Below are positions 1 through 10,042 of a DNA stretch of 64,000 nucleotides, piece after piece. Source of the stretch: Antilocapra americana (taxonomy: Eukaryota; Chordata; Mammalia; Artiodactyla; Antilocapridae); contig ML662449.1 in the NCBI GenBank assembly GCA_007570785.1, positions 17,299,601 to 17,363,600 of the forward strand, written 5' to 3'. A model generated the notes under the pieces. The model ran no database searches and was not told where the DNA came from. It was given only the letters and a program-made list of their open reading frames with translations. Numbering within the stretch: position 1 is the first letter of the stretch; every line of letters starts with the position of its first letter. A program made the position numbers and the translations under genes.

Positions 1-316
1 GTTATTTAAATCCAGATTATCCTTTACTTATCAGAGATGCATGTGTTTAGAGAAGGGAGACCATTATTAGGTATTGCTAATAAAAGTTGTTACATTATAA
101 AGAATGACTGGGAATGCCTTACTGCTTGTAAGGCATATCAATTTATATCAAACAGAACAGCTGATATCAATGGAAATTCACTATAAATTTTGAAATAAAT
201 TCCCCTAAAATCCTTTACAGAGAAGTGAATTTTAGAGATAGTTCTTTGGCTAAATTTTTATTGTATTCTGTGATTTTTTTCATCAGATCAGATAGCACTT
301 TCGTTTCTTGTATGCC
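1..316. other. AT-rich sequence, nothing recognised
   Basis: No repeat family, open frame or RNA gene stands out in this stretch. It is AT-rich and ends where an antisense Bov-tA begins. It could be unique DNA or a very decayed repeat. Confidence 0.5.
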
Positions 317-523
317 TGCTTGGTTACTCAGTCATGTTTGACACTTTGCTATCCTGTGGACTATAGCCCACCAGGTTCCTCTGTCCATGGAATTCTCTAG
401 GTAAGAATACTGAAGCTTGTAGCTATTCCCCTCTCCAGGGATTTTTCCAGACCAAAAATCTAACTTGCGTCACTTGCATCTCCTGCATTGCTGGTGGATT
501 CTGTCTGAGCCAATAGGCAGCCC
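317..523 (-). mobile_element. Bov-tA SINE, antisense
   Basis: Read on the minus strand this has the Bov-tA order: a tRNA-like head, the central part with CTGGAGAAGGAAATGGCAAC-like sequence, then the BovB-derived tail ending near the GACTGAGC motif. It is clearly diverged; the head near 501-523 has lost several consensus bases. It lies about 10 bp from the 3' end of the next BovB, on the same strand. Confidence 0.85.
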
Positions 524-532
524 TTCTGTTTC

Positions 533-2082
533 TTCAGTTTAGTTCAGAAGCTCAGTCATGTCTGATTCTATGTGATCCCATGGACTGCAGCATGCCAGGC
601 CTCCCTGTCCATCACCAACTCCCGGAATTTACTCAAACTCATGTTCATTGAGTCAGTGATGCCATCCAACCATTTCATACTCTATTGTCCCCTTCTCCAC
701 CTGCCTTCAATCTTTCCCAGCATCAGGGTCTTTTCAAATGAGTCAGTTCTTCATATCAGGTGACCAAAGTATTGAAGTTTCAGCTTCAACATCAGTCCTT
801 CCAATGAATATACAGGATTGATTTCCTTTAGAATGGATCTCCTTGCAGTCCAAGGGACTCTCAAGAGTCTTCTCCAACACCACGGTTCAAAAGTATCAAT
901 TCTTCGGTGCTCAGCTTTCTTTATAGTCCAACTCTCACATCCATACTTGACTACTGGAAAAACCATTGCCTTGACTAGAAGAACCTTTCCTGGCAATGTA
1001 ATGTCTCTGCCTTTTAATATTCTGTCTAGATTGGTAATAACTTTTCTTCCAAGGAGCAAGTGTATTTTAATTTCATGGCTGCAGTTACCATCTACAGTGA
1101 TTTTGAAGCTCCCCAAAATAGAGTCTGTCACTATTTCCACTGTTTCCCCATCTATTTCCCATGAAGTGATGGGACCAGATGCCATCATCTTAGTTTTCTG
1201 AAAGTTGAGCTTTAAGAAAACTTTTTCACTCTCCTTTTTTACTTTCATCAAGAGACTCTTTAGTTCTTCTTCACTTTCTGTCATAAGGGTGGTGTATTCT
1301 GCATATCTGAGGTTATTGTATATTTCTCCCATCAATCTTGATTCCAGCTTGTGTTTCTTCCAGCCCAGCATTTCTCATCATTTGCTCTTAATGTAAGTTA
1401 AATAAGCAGGGTGACAATATACAGCCTTGATGTACTCATTTCCCAGTTTGGAACCAGTCTGTTGTTCCATGTTCAGTTCTAACTGTTGCTTCCTGACCTA
1501 CATACAGATTTATTAGGAGGCAGGTCAGGTGGTCTGGCATTCCCATTTATTGAAGAATTTTCCACAGTTTGTTTTGATTCACACAGTCAAAAGCTTTGGT
1601 GTAGTCAATAAAACAGAAGTAGATATTTTTCTGGAACTCTCTTGCTTTTTCGATGATCTAACAGATAGTTGACAATTTGATCTCTCATTCCTCTGTCTTT
1701 TCTAAAACCAGCTTGAACATCTGGAAGTTCACAGTGCACATACTGTTGAAGCCTAGCTTGGAGAATTTAGAACATTACTTTGCTAGCCTGTGAGATGAAT
1801 GCTATTGTGTGGTAGTTTGATCATTCTTTGGCATTGCCTTTCTTTGTGACTAGAATGAAAACTGACCTTTTACAGTCCTGTGGCCACTGCTGAGTTTTAC
1901 AAATTAGCTGACATACTGTGTGCAGCATTTTCACAGCATCAGCTTTTAGGATTTGAAATAGTTCAACTGAAATCCCATCACCTCCACTAACTTTGTTTGT
2001 AGCGATGCTTCCTAAGACCCACTTGACCTCGCATTCCAGGATGTCTGGCTCTAGGTGAGTGATTACACCATCATGATTATCT
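533..2082 (-). mobile_element. BovB LINE, 5'-truncated 3' half
   Basis: Antisense BovB running from the 3' terminal region (533) through the C-terminal domain and reverse transcriptase, and breaking off near 2082 just upstream of the RT domain. About 1.55 kb of an element that is normally about 3.2-3.3 kb is present, so the endonuclease half is missing, as expected for 5'-truncated target-primed insertion. The sequence beyond 2084 is an older L1, so this copy may have landed in or beside that L1. No clean target duplication was found. Confidence 0.93.
751..1371 (-). pseudogene. BovB reverse transcriptase C-terminal remnant
   Basis: A 206-codon stretch on the minus strand covers the end of the BovB RT palm and the domain downstream of it. 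The palm motif, normally YADD, reads YAEY here, so both catalytic aspartates of that motif are replaced. Downstream landmarks ([39 protein letters not shown]) are easy to read. Upstream RT sequence continues to about 2080 but is interrupted by stops and frameshifts. It is a decayed, non-functional copy; the plus-strand frames over it are shadows. Confidence 0.9.
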
Positions 2083-2083
2083 T

Positions 2084-3012
2084 AGAATGATTATTATTAA
2101 AAAGATAAAAAATAACAAGTGTTGTTGAAGATGTGGCATATAGAGGAATTTTGTTCTCTCTTGATGACCATGTCAATTCGTGCAACCACTCTGGAAAACA
2201 GTACGGATATTCCTTTAAACATTGAAAATAGAAATATTATATAATTCAGCAATTCCATTTCTAAGTATTTATCTGAAGAAAACAAATGTATTCACCTTCT
2301 CCATGTTCATTACAGACTTCCCTGGTGGCTCAGATGGTAAAGAATTTGCCTGCCATTGCAGGAGACTTGGGTTTGATCCCTGGGTCAGGAAGAACCCCTG
2401 GAGATGGAAATGGCAACCCATTCCTGTATTCTTGCCCTGGAAATCCCATGGACAGAGGAGTCTGGCAGGCTACATTCCATGGAGTCCCAGACAGTCAAAG
2501 ACAACTTAGCAACTAAACAGAAGAACATGCATCTATACAACAACTTATACACACACATAATAAAACACTACCATTTGAGACAACACTGATGGAACTTGAG
2601 GGCATTTTGCTAATAAAATAATTCAGAGAAATGCAAGCACTAAATCTAAACAACAAAAACTACAAAATGAGGAAAATCTCATAGATACAGAGAACAGATT
2701 TTTTATTGACATAGGCAAAGCATAGAGGTTGGGAAAAATGGGTGAGGGGATTTAAAATATGCAAATTTTGAGTTAGAAATATTAATAAGTAATGGGTTTG
2801 TAATGTATAGTATGTTGCCTATAATAATATTGTATTTTACATTTAAAAATGTGTAAGAGGAAATCTTAAAAGTTCATCATGAAAAAATGTGTAACTATAT
2901 ATGAAGATGGATGTTACTTTGAATGACTGTCATGATAATTTTGCAATATATAAAAATATTGAATCATACTATATACTTGAAACTAATATACTGATATATG
3001 TCAATTACTCTG
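2084..3012 (+). mobile_element. Old L1 3' end (L1M-type), split by a SINE
   Basis: Plus-strand L1 landmarks can be followed: the end of ORF2 (AACAAGTGTTGTTGAAGATG, then the sequence around the GGAAAACAGT and CAGCAATTCC motifs) and the 3' UTR ending in an ACTTGAAACTAATATACTG-like block near 2980. It is heavily diverged and no open frame survives. A Bov-tA at 2315-2520 interrupts it. The subfamily is inferred only from age and the 3' UTR pattern. Confidence 0.7.
2315..2520 (+). mobile_element. Bov-tA SINE, sense
   Basis: Full-length Bov-tA pattern: head GACTTCCCTGGTGGCTCAG, B-box-like GGTTTGATCCC, the central GGAAATGGCAACCCA block and the BovB-like tail. It is inserted in the old L1; flanking bases show no convincing target duplication. 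Three overlapping open frames over it are shared by many Bov-tA copies and have no coding meaning. Confidence 0.92.
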
Positions 3013-3647
3013 ACTCATAGAAATTTGAAGTAAATATGAGTGAAAGCTTGATTTTAATTTAATGGGAAGAGTTTTTCTCATGTTTCCCAAACTAACATTG
3101 CCTTTTGGAAAGGAATTGATAATATACTGGCTTAATAATTGCTAAAGACCATGTAGGGAAATACCAGCTGCCATGCTTGGACAAAGTATCATATTAATAA
3201 TCTTCTAATCTTGCCTATGAGACCATTGATTGTATTCTCTTCATTTGAAGATGAGAAAAGTTAAGTTCTTAAGGTTATATGACTAGAGAAATTAAATTTC
3301 TGTTTTGAATTGGCTGTCTTATTTGGGGATCTCTTTCTCTCTCCTTTCTTTTCCCCTCTCCTCCTCGATCTTCTCTTCTTCTCTTTCTTTCACTTTCTCA
3401 CTGATCTCATATTTTCTTTGAAATGTTTAATATTCCAGTGTCATCTATATTTTTAAACCCTTAGACATGTTTGAATATAACCTTCATGCTCAAAATTTAT
3501 ACCCAATAGATGGATTATTGTCATGCAAACAGATGATGCAAAAGACATTACAGAAATGAGAAAATGGCACACTCAACTGACAGCCCTGCTCAGTATGTTC
3601 TTTGCCTAATAGGAACTGGGAGCAGGGGATACAATTTGAGGATGTCA
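3013..3647. other. Unassigned stretch with a pyrimidine-rich tract
   Basis: No confident repeat assignment. About 3328-3415 is a CT-rich low-complexity tract on the plus strand. The rest is AT-rich and featureless to my reading. Confidence 0.5.
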
Positions 3648-4042
3648 ACTCTTACTAATTTTTTTTAACATTATACTAGAGGTTCTAGACAGTGAAATCA
3701 AGAGAAAATAAATCATGACATCCTTATTGAACTTGGGCTTCCCAGGTGACATTAGCGGTAAAGAACCAGCCTACCAATGTAAGAGACTAATAAGAGAGAT
3801 GGTTAGATCTCTGGTTTGAGAAGGTCTCCTGGAGGAGGGCATGACATCCCACTCCATTATCCTTGCCTAGAGAATATACATAGACAGAGGAGCCTGGCGG
3901 CTACATTCTATTGAGTCACAGAGTCAGACACGACTGAAGCGACTTAACACACAGGCACTCTTACTATTTCTTTCCAGTATTCTACTGGAGGTTCTAGATA
4001 GTGCAACCAGGGAAAAATAAATCATGACATCCGTATTGAATT
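3648..4042 (+). repeat. Direct duplication of about 87 bp around a Bov-tA
   Basis: Copy 1 (3648-3734) and copy 2 (3957-4042) are recognisably the same sequence, roughly 80% identical by eye, sharing a GGTTCTAGA core and the end block AAATAAATCATGACATCC. Copy 1 ends where the SINE begins and copy 2 starts where it ends. Copy 2 continues into an old L1 ORF2 fragment. The arrangement has the geometry of a target-site duplication but is far longer than the usual 7-20 bp. Confidence 0.8.
3735..3956 (+). mobile_element. Bov-tA SINE, sense
   Basis: Begins GGGCTTCCCAGGTGACATT and ends with the ACGACTGAAGCGACTTAAC tail. The middle part around 3785-3860 is altered relative to other copies in this window. 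It sits exactly between the two halves of the 87-bp duplication. Confidence 0.9.
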
Positions 4043-4562
4043 GGAAGAAGCAATATTGCCTGTATTCATAGCTGACACTGTTCCATATGTAGAAAAGAAA
4101 GAAAGAGGGCAAAAGCAGAAGAGGAAAAAAAAAAAAAAGGAAAGACTGTACTAGATCCAATAAACTCATTTATCAAGGTTGCAGGATTCAATTGCGTTTC
4201 AAAATAATAGCAATAAATTTGAAAATAAAATTAAGAAAAAATCCATTTAAAATATTATCAAAAAATAAAATGCATAGCTATAAATTTAACAAAGAACAGA
4301 ATTTAAACACTAAAACCTGTAAAGTATTATTGAGCAAAATTAGAGATCTAAATGAATGAAAAGAGGTTCCATGTTCATTGATTGAAAGAATCAATATCAT
4401 TTAGATGACAACTCTCCCCATATTGATCTACAGTTTCTGTGTAATCACTAACAAAATTTACAAATTAACCCTAATATTTGTGTGGAAGTACAAGCAGCCT
4501 ACATTAGTCAAAGCAATTTTTAAAAGAAAAGACAAATTTGAGTATTTATATTCCCCTAATCC
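3957..4562 (+). mobile_element. Old L1 ORF2 fragment
   Basis: Plus-strand matches to L1 ORF2 are scattered but in order: the region before the RT active site (about 3970-4060), then the block around 4350-4390 with GGTTCCATGTTCATTGATTG, then the AATTTGTGTGGAAGTACAA-like block near 4470-4495. There is no open frame of note. This is an old, strongly diverged L1. Confidence 0.6.
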
Positions 4563-5670
4563 AAAACTTACTGTGAAGTCACAGTAAATAAGATGGTATG
4601 TTATTTATTCAAGGATAAGCTTATTAATCAGCAAAGAGGTGGAGAGGGAAGAAAGAAAAGAATATAGAGAGAAGCACTCCTTTGTTTTCTATCTGTGTTA
4701 GACTTCACATCTCTGTTTCAAGGTGAAATATAGTGTCTATCTATCCTAGAACTATAAAATCTGCCTTTTGCCCAAGGGCTTACTCTTAATCTCTTCATGT
4801 ATTCATTATCAAATCTGGAAGATAGGTAGAAACCAAACAACCTGTCTGCAACTTATTTAATGAGCTACAAAATGAACAACCAGTCTTAACATGATATTCT
4901 CAACTTTAAATAGTTCATTCATTTCAGGATCAATATGATAACCTTTGCTTCACGGCCAGTTTTCATGTGAAACTATGCTGAAGAGAATCGTGTATCATCA
5001 AAATTTATGCCTGTATGCGTGACTGTGTCTGTGTGATTTTACCTTCTCAATTTTGAGTCACATACTGGCACCAGTAAATGTATTTTTTTTTCTTTGAAAT
5101 TAAATCACTCAGTCATTTCTTTTCCACTATGTTAATAAATAGCACCTCTTTTGGATGAAAGGATGGCAGCATTAGCTGATAGATATTAGAAAAAAATTTT
5201 GAGAGAGAAGGAAATATGTTATAATAGAAAAAGGTAAGACTCTGAATCCTTTCTAGTTCAATTTTCCATTGTGCTACCATTAAACAGAATATCCAGAACA
5301 CTGGCAGTCTCACATAAATGGGTCAAAATTTCATGAGTAATAACACATTCAAATGGCAGGTACTATAGAGAAAAGAACTTCTGATGAGTACAAATATTTC
5401 TGAAAAAAGCCAAATATTTCAAGGATAGCTCACTTGAAAAATTGTTTTAAAAAAACATACAACATTTAAGTAGTGATTATTTTTGTGAAGAGTAAAAGGA
5501 GAAATCTCACTGTTCTATTTCCTTTTGCTGCTATTGCTTTCTTTATAAACCATATGATTGGAAAGATACAGGTAACAGCAGAAAATCTGGCCTTCATTCT
5601 AGCTTCAGGTTCATTTTCTGAAGTGGAAAAAAACAACAACTAAAAGAAACAAGATACACTTTGAAAAGTT
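4563..5670. other. No recognised feature, about 1.1 kb
   Basis: AT-rich sequence without a repeat family, gene or RNA I can name. Short open frames here (about 60 codons) match nothing recognisable. Confidence 0.5.
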
Positions 5671-5678
5671 ACGTTAAA

Positions 5679-8600
5679 AGTCAGTTCAGTTCAATTCAGT
5701 TCAGTTGCTCAGTCATGTCCGACTCTTTGCGACTCCATGAACTGCAGCAGCCAGGCTGCCCTGTCCATCACCAACTCCCGGAGTCTACCCAAATTCATGT
5801 CCATCCAGTCGGTGATGACATTAAGCCACCTCATCCTCTGTCATCCCCTTCTTCTCCTGCCCCCAATCCTTTCCAGCATTAGGGCCTTTTCCAATGAGTC
5901 AACTCTTCTCATGAGGTGGCCAAAGTACTGGAGTTTCAGCTTCAACATCAGTCCTTTCAATGAACACCCAGGACTGATCTCCTTTAGGATGGACTGGTTG
6001 GATTTCCTTGCAGTCCAAGGGACTCTCAAAAATCTTCTCCAACACCACAGTTAAAAAGCATCAATTCTTTGGTGCTCAGCTTTCTTCACTGTCCAACTCT
6101 CACATCCATACATGACCACTGGTAAAACCATAGCCTTGACTAGACTGATCTTTGTTGGTAAAGTAATGTCTTTGCTTTTAAATATGCTATCTAGGTTGGT
6201 TATAACTTTCCTTCCAAGGAGTAAGTGTCCTTTAATTTCATGGCTAAAATCACCGTCTGCACTGATTTTGGAGCCCAGAAAAATAAAGTCTGACACTGTT
6301 TCCACTGTTTCCCCATCTTTTTACCATGAAGTGATGGGACCAGATGCCATGATCTCAGTTTTCTGAAAGCTGAGCTTTAAGCCAACTTTTTCACTCTCCT
6401 CTTTCACTTTCATCAAGAGGCTCTTTAGGTCTTCTTCACTTTCTGTCATAAGGGTGGTGTCGTCTGCATATCTGAGGTTATTGATATTTCTCCCGGCAGT
6501 CTAGATTCCAGCCTACACTTCTTCCAGCCCAGTGTTTCTCATGATGTACTCTGCAACAAGTTACATAAGCAGGGTGACAATATACAGCTTTGACGTACTC
6601 CTTTTCCTGTTTGGAACCAGTCTGTTGTTCCATGTCCAGTTCTAACTGTTGCTTCCTGATCTGCATACAGGTTTCTCAAAAGACAGGTCAGATGGTCTGG
6701 TATTCCCATCTCTTTAAGAATATTCCACAGTTTATTGTGGCCCACACAGTCAAAGGCTTTGGCATAGTCAATAAAGCAGAAATAGATGTTTTTCTGGAAC
6801 TCTCTTGCTTTTTCAATGATCCAGAGGATGTTGGCAATTTGATCTCTGATTCCTCTGCCTTTTTTAAAATCAGCTTGAACATCTGGAAGTTCATGGTTCA
6901 CGTATTGCTGAAGCCTGGATTGGAGTATTTTGAGCATCACTTTACTAGGGTGTGAGATGACTGCAATTGTGGGGTAGTTTGAGCATTCCATTGCCTTTTT
7001 TTGGTGTAGGAATAAAAACTGACCTTTTCCAGTCCTGTGGCCACTACTGAGCTTTACTAATGCGCTGGCATATTGTGTGCAGCATTTTTACACTTTCATC
7101 GTTCAGGATTTGAAACAGTTCAACTGGAATTCCATCACTTCCACTAGCTTTGTTTGCAGTGATGATTTCTAAGGCTCACTTGACTTCACATTCCAGGATA
7201 TCTGGCTATAAGTGAGTGAACACATCATCGTGATTATGTGGGCCTTGAAGATCTTTTTTGTACAGTTCTTCTGTGTATTCTTGCCACCTCTTCTTAATAT
7301 CTTCTGCTTCTGTTAGGTCCATACCATTTCTGTCCTTTATTGAGCCCGTCTTTGCATGAATTGTTCCCTTGGTATCTCTGATTTTCTTGAAGAGATCTCT
7401 AGTCTTTCCCATTCTGCTGCTTTTCTCTATTTCTTTGCACTAATCAGTGAGGAAGGCTTTCTTATCTCTCCTTGCTCTTCTTTGGAACTCTGCATTCAAA
7501 TTGGGATATCTTTCCTTTTCTCCTTTGCTTTTTGCTTCTCTTATTTTCATAGCTATTTGTAAGGCTTCCTCAGACAGCCATTTGGCTTTTTTGCTTTCTT
7601 TTCCATGGTGATGTCTTAATTCCTGTCTCTTTTACAATGTCACAAACCTCTGTCCATAGTTCATCAGGCACTCTGTCTATCAGATCTAGTCCTTTTAAAT
7701 CTATTTCTTACTTCCTCTGTATAATCATAAGGAATTTTATTTAGATCATACCTAAATGGTCTAGTGGTTTTCCCCACTTTCTTTAAGTCTGAATTTGGCA
7801 ATAAGAAGTTCATGATCTGAGCCACAGTCAACCTCTGGCCTTGTTTTTACTGACTGTATACAGCTTCTCCATCTTTGGCTGCAAAGAATATAATCAATCT
7901 GATTTCAGTGGTAACCTTCTGGTGATGTCCATGTTTAGAGTCTTTTCTTGTGTTGTTGTAAGAGGATGTTTGCTATGACCAGTGCCTTCTCTTGACAATA
8001 CTCTATTAATACTTTGCCCTGCTTCACTCTGTACTCCAAGGCCAAATTTGCCTGTTACACCAGGTGCTTCCTGACTTCCTGCTTTTGCTTCCCAGTCCCC
8101 TACAATGAAAAGTACATCTTTTTGGGGTGTTAGTTTAAAAGGTCTTGTAGGTCTTCATAGAACCGTTCAACTTCAGTTTCTTCAGCATTACTGGTTGGGG
8201 CATAGGCCTGAATTTCGTGATATTGAATGGTTTGCCTTGGAAATGAACAGAGATCATTCTGTCATTTTTTAAATTGTATCCAAGTACTGCATTTTAGACT
8301 CTTCTGTTGACCATGATGGCTACACCATTTCTTTTAAGGGATTCCTGCCCACAGTAGTAGATAAAATGGTCATCTGCGTTAAATTCACCCATTCTAGTCC
8401 ATCTTACTTCACTGATTCCTAGAATATCAATGTTCACTCTTGCCATCTCCTGCTTGACCACTTCCAATTTGCCTTGATTCATGAACCTAACATTCCAGGT
8501 TCTTATGCAGTATTGCTCTTTACAGCATCAGAACTTGGTTCTATCACCAGTCACATCCACAACTGGGTATTGTTTTTGCTTTGGCTGCATCTCTTCATTC

Positions 8601-8979
8601 TTTCTGGAGTTATTTCTCCACTCATCTCCAGGAGCATATTGGGTACCTATCGACCTGAGGAGTTCATCTTTTAGTGTCCTATCTTTTTGCCTTTTCATAC
8701 TGCTCATGGGGTTCTCAATGCAGTAATACTAGAGTGGTTTTCCTTTCCCTTCTCCAGTGGACCACATTCCGTCAGACCTCTCCACCATGATCCTTCCGTC
8801 TTGGGTGACCCCACACAGCATGGCTTAGTTTCTTTGAATCAGCCAAGGCTGTGGTCCATGTGATCAGATTGGCTGGTGTTCTGTGATTGTGGTTTCAGTA
8901 AGTCTGCCTCTGATGCGCTTTTGCAACACCTACCCTCTTGCCTGGGTTTCTCTTACCTTGGACGTGTATAAGGGTATAA
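5679..8979 (-). mobile_element. BovB LINE, near full length
   Basis: About 3.3 kb of BovB on the minus strand, from a TGAAC-type 3' terminal repeat (5679-5705) to the 5' leader near 8979. The order on the minus strand is leader, endonuclease (about 8480-7800), linker, reverse transcriptase (about 7400-6400), C-terminal domain, 3' tail. Candidate target duplications ACGTTAAA (5671-5678) and ATGTTAAA (8980-8987) differ by one C/T at a former CpG. The coding frame is broken by several frameshifts and stops, so it is inactive. It is the most complete BovB in the window. Confidence 0.92.
6051..8482 (-). pseudogene. BovB ORF2 remnant: AP endonuclease plus RT
   Basis: The two-domain BovB protein can be read in pieces. 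The endonuclease start is at 8482-8294 with the GISEVRW motif that carries a catalytic Glu. Further on, GDWEAKAGSQ (GDWNAK in related copies) lies near 8100 and the CGSDHELL motif near 7820. RT follows: MGKTRDLFKKIRDTKG at about 7412, then the FIDYAKAFDCV block near 6760, and YADD intact near 6460. The C-terminal domain is at 6305-6051. Frameshifts separate each piece. By family knowledge the intact protein nicks DNA and copies its RNA at the nick; this copy cannot. Confidence 0.88.
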
Positions 8980-8987
8980 ATGTTAAA

Positions 8988-10042
8988 TAGTAGTTTTAAT
9001 AAATCATATGTCCTTTTATTTGGCAGAATTTATCACTTTCAAAAAGTGCATTTAAAATTATAAAGAATAATTTTAAAAGAGTTGCTTTCTGTTAAAGTTT
9101 CACTATTTGCTCTGAACTCATTGACTATTGACAGCATTTCTATGATGTTGATATATTAGTACTATTTAAAGAAAAAATAATCTTCATTCATCAAAAAAAA
9201 AAAAATTTACGACTTCCCAAGAAGGCATATGACCTGCTTAACACCACTCTGCATGATAACAGTTTGAACTGACATTGAAACCCATTTTGACTTTAAAGCA
9301 CATATCCTTTCACACTAACTCTTTCTTGCAAAGATATTGAAAATAAATGCAACTGATATATTCTTGTGCATTCAAAGTGTCTGTCACATTTTGTGTGAAC
9401 ATTGCCATTACTTTTATCATTAAAGTATTAATTATGGAACACTTAGAAATTTTCAGAAAACTGAACACAAAAAGTTGATATTAAATATAATCTTAACACT
9501 TAGAATACTTCATAATAGCCTTCCAGCTCTTTTTCTGTGAATTTATGTGGGAAATTTATCATAGTGGCATCGGGGGCCTGAGGCTATTGTATTTGTTTTA
9601 GATATTGGGACTACTTTACTCAATTCTCATGACTCTAAGAAAAAGGCATTTTTATCATTTCAAATTTTCAAGTGAAAAAAGTGATACACTTTACAGTTTT
9701 ATCTTGTATATTTATTGCCCTAGATGTGGAAGTCCACAGCTTCTCCAAGTGGCCATAGTTTCACCTTTTAGTTGGAAATGGTATTTGGCATTAGAGGTGC
9801 CGTTGATTCTAGACATTTTCAATGGACAACTTTGATGAATAATTTTGTTTACAGATAAAATATATCTTGAACTCATATCGATATTTTCAATTCAAATATA
9901 TCCCACATTATATTTGAATGACAAAATCAACAAAATAACAAAAGCAATAAAACAAGATACAGTTTTGTGTTTTTTTCACAGTTCTTTTTCTGTTTTTTTA
10001 ATCCATGATTTGGAATAGTTCCTCTCTGCTGCTTTCTATTTT
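8988..10042. other. No recognised feature, about 1 kb
   Basis: AT-rich sequence between the BovB and the L1, with an A-run near 9195. A weak MIR-like pattern around 9610-9680 was not strong enough to call. Confidence 0.5.

Noticed and set aside
818..1201. A 127-codon plus-strand frame
   Set aside because: Antisense shadow of the BovB RT remnant at 751-1371.
2222..2589. Three overlapping plus-strand frames of 61-95 codons
   Set aside because: They are readings of a Bov-tA SINE; equivalent frames appear at 16092-16394 and 60018-60258 over other copies.
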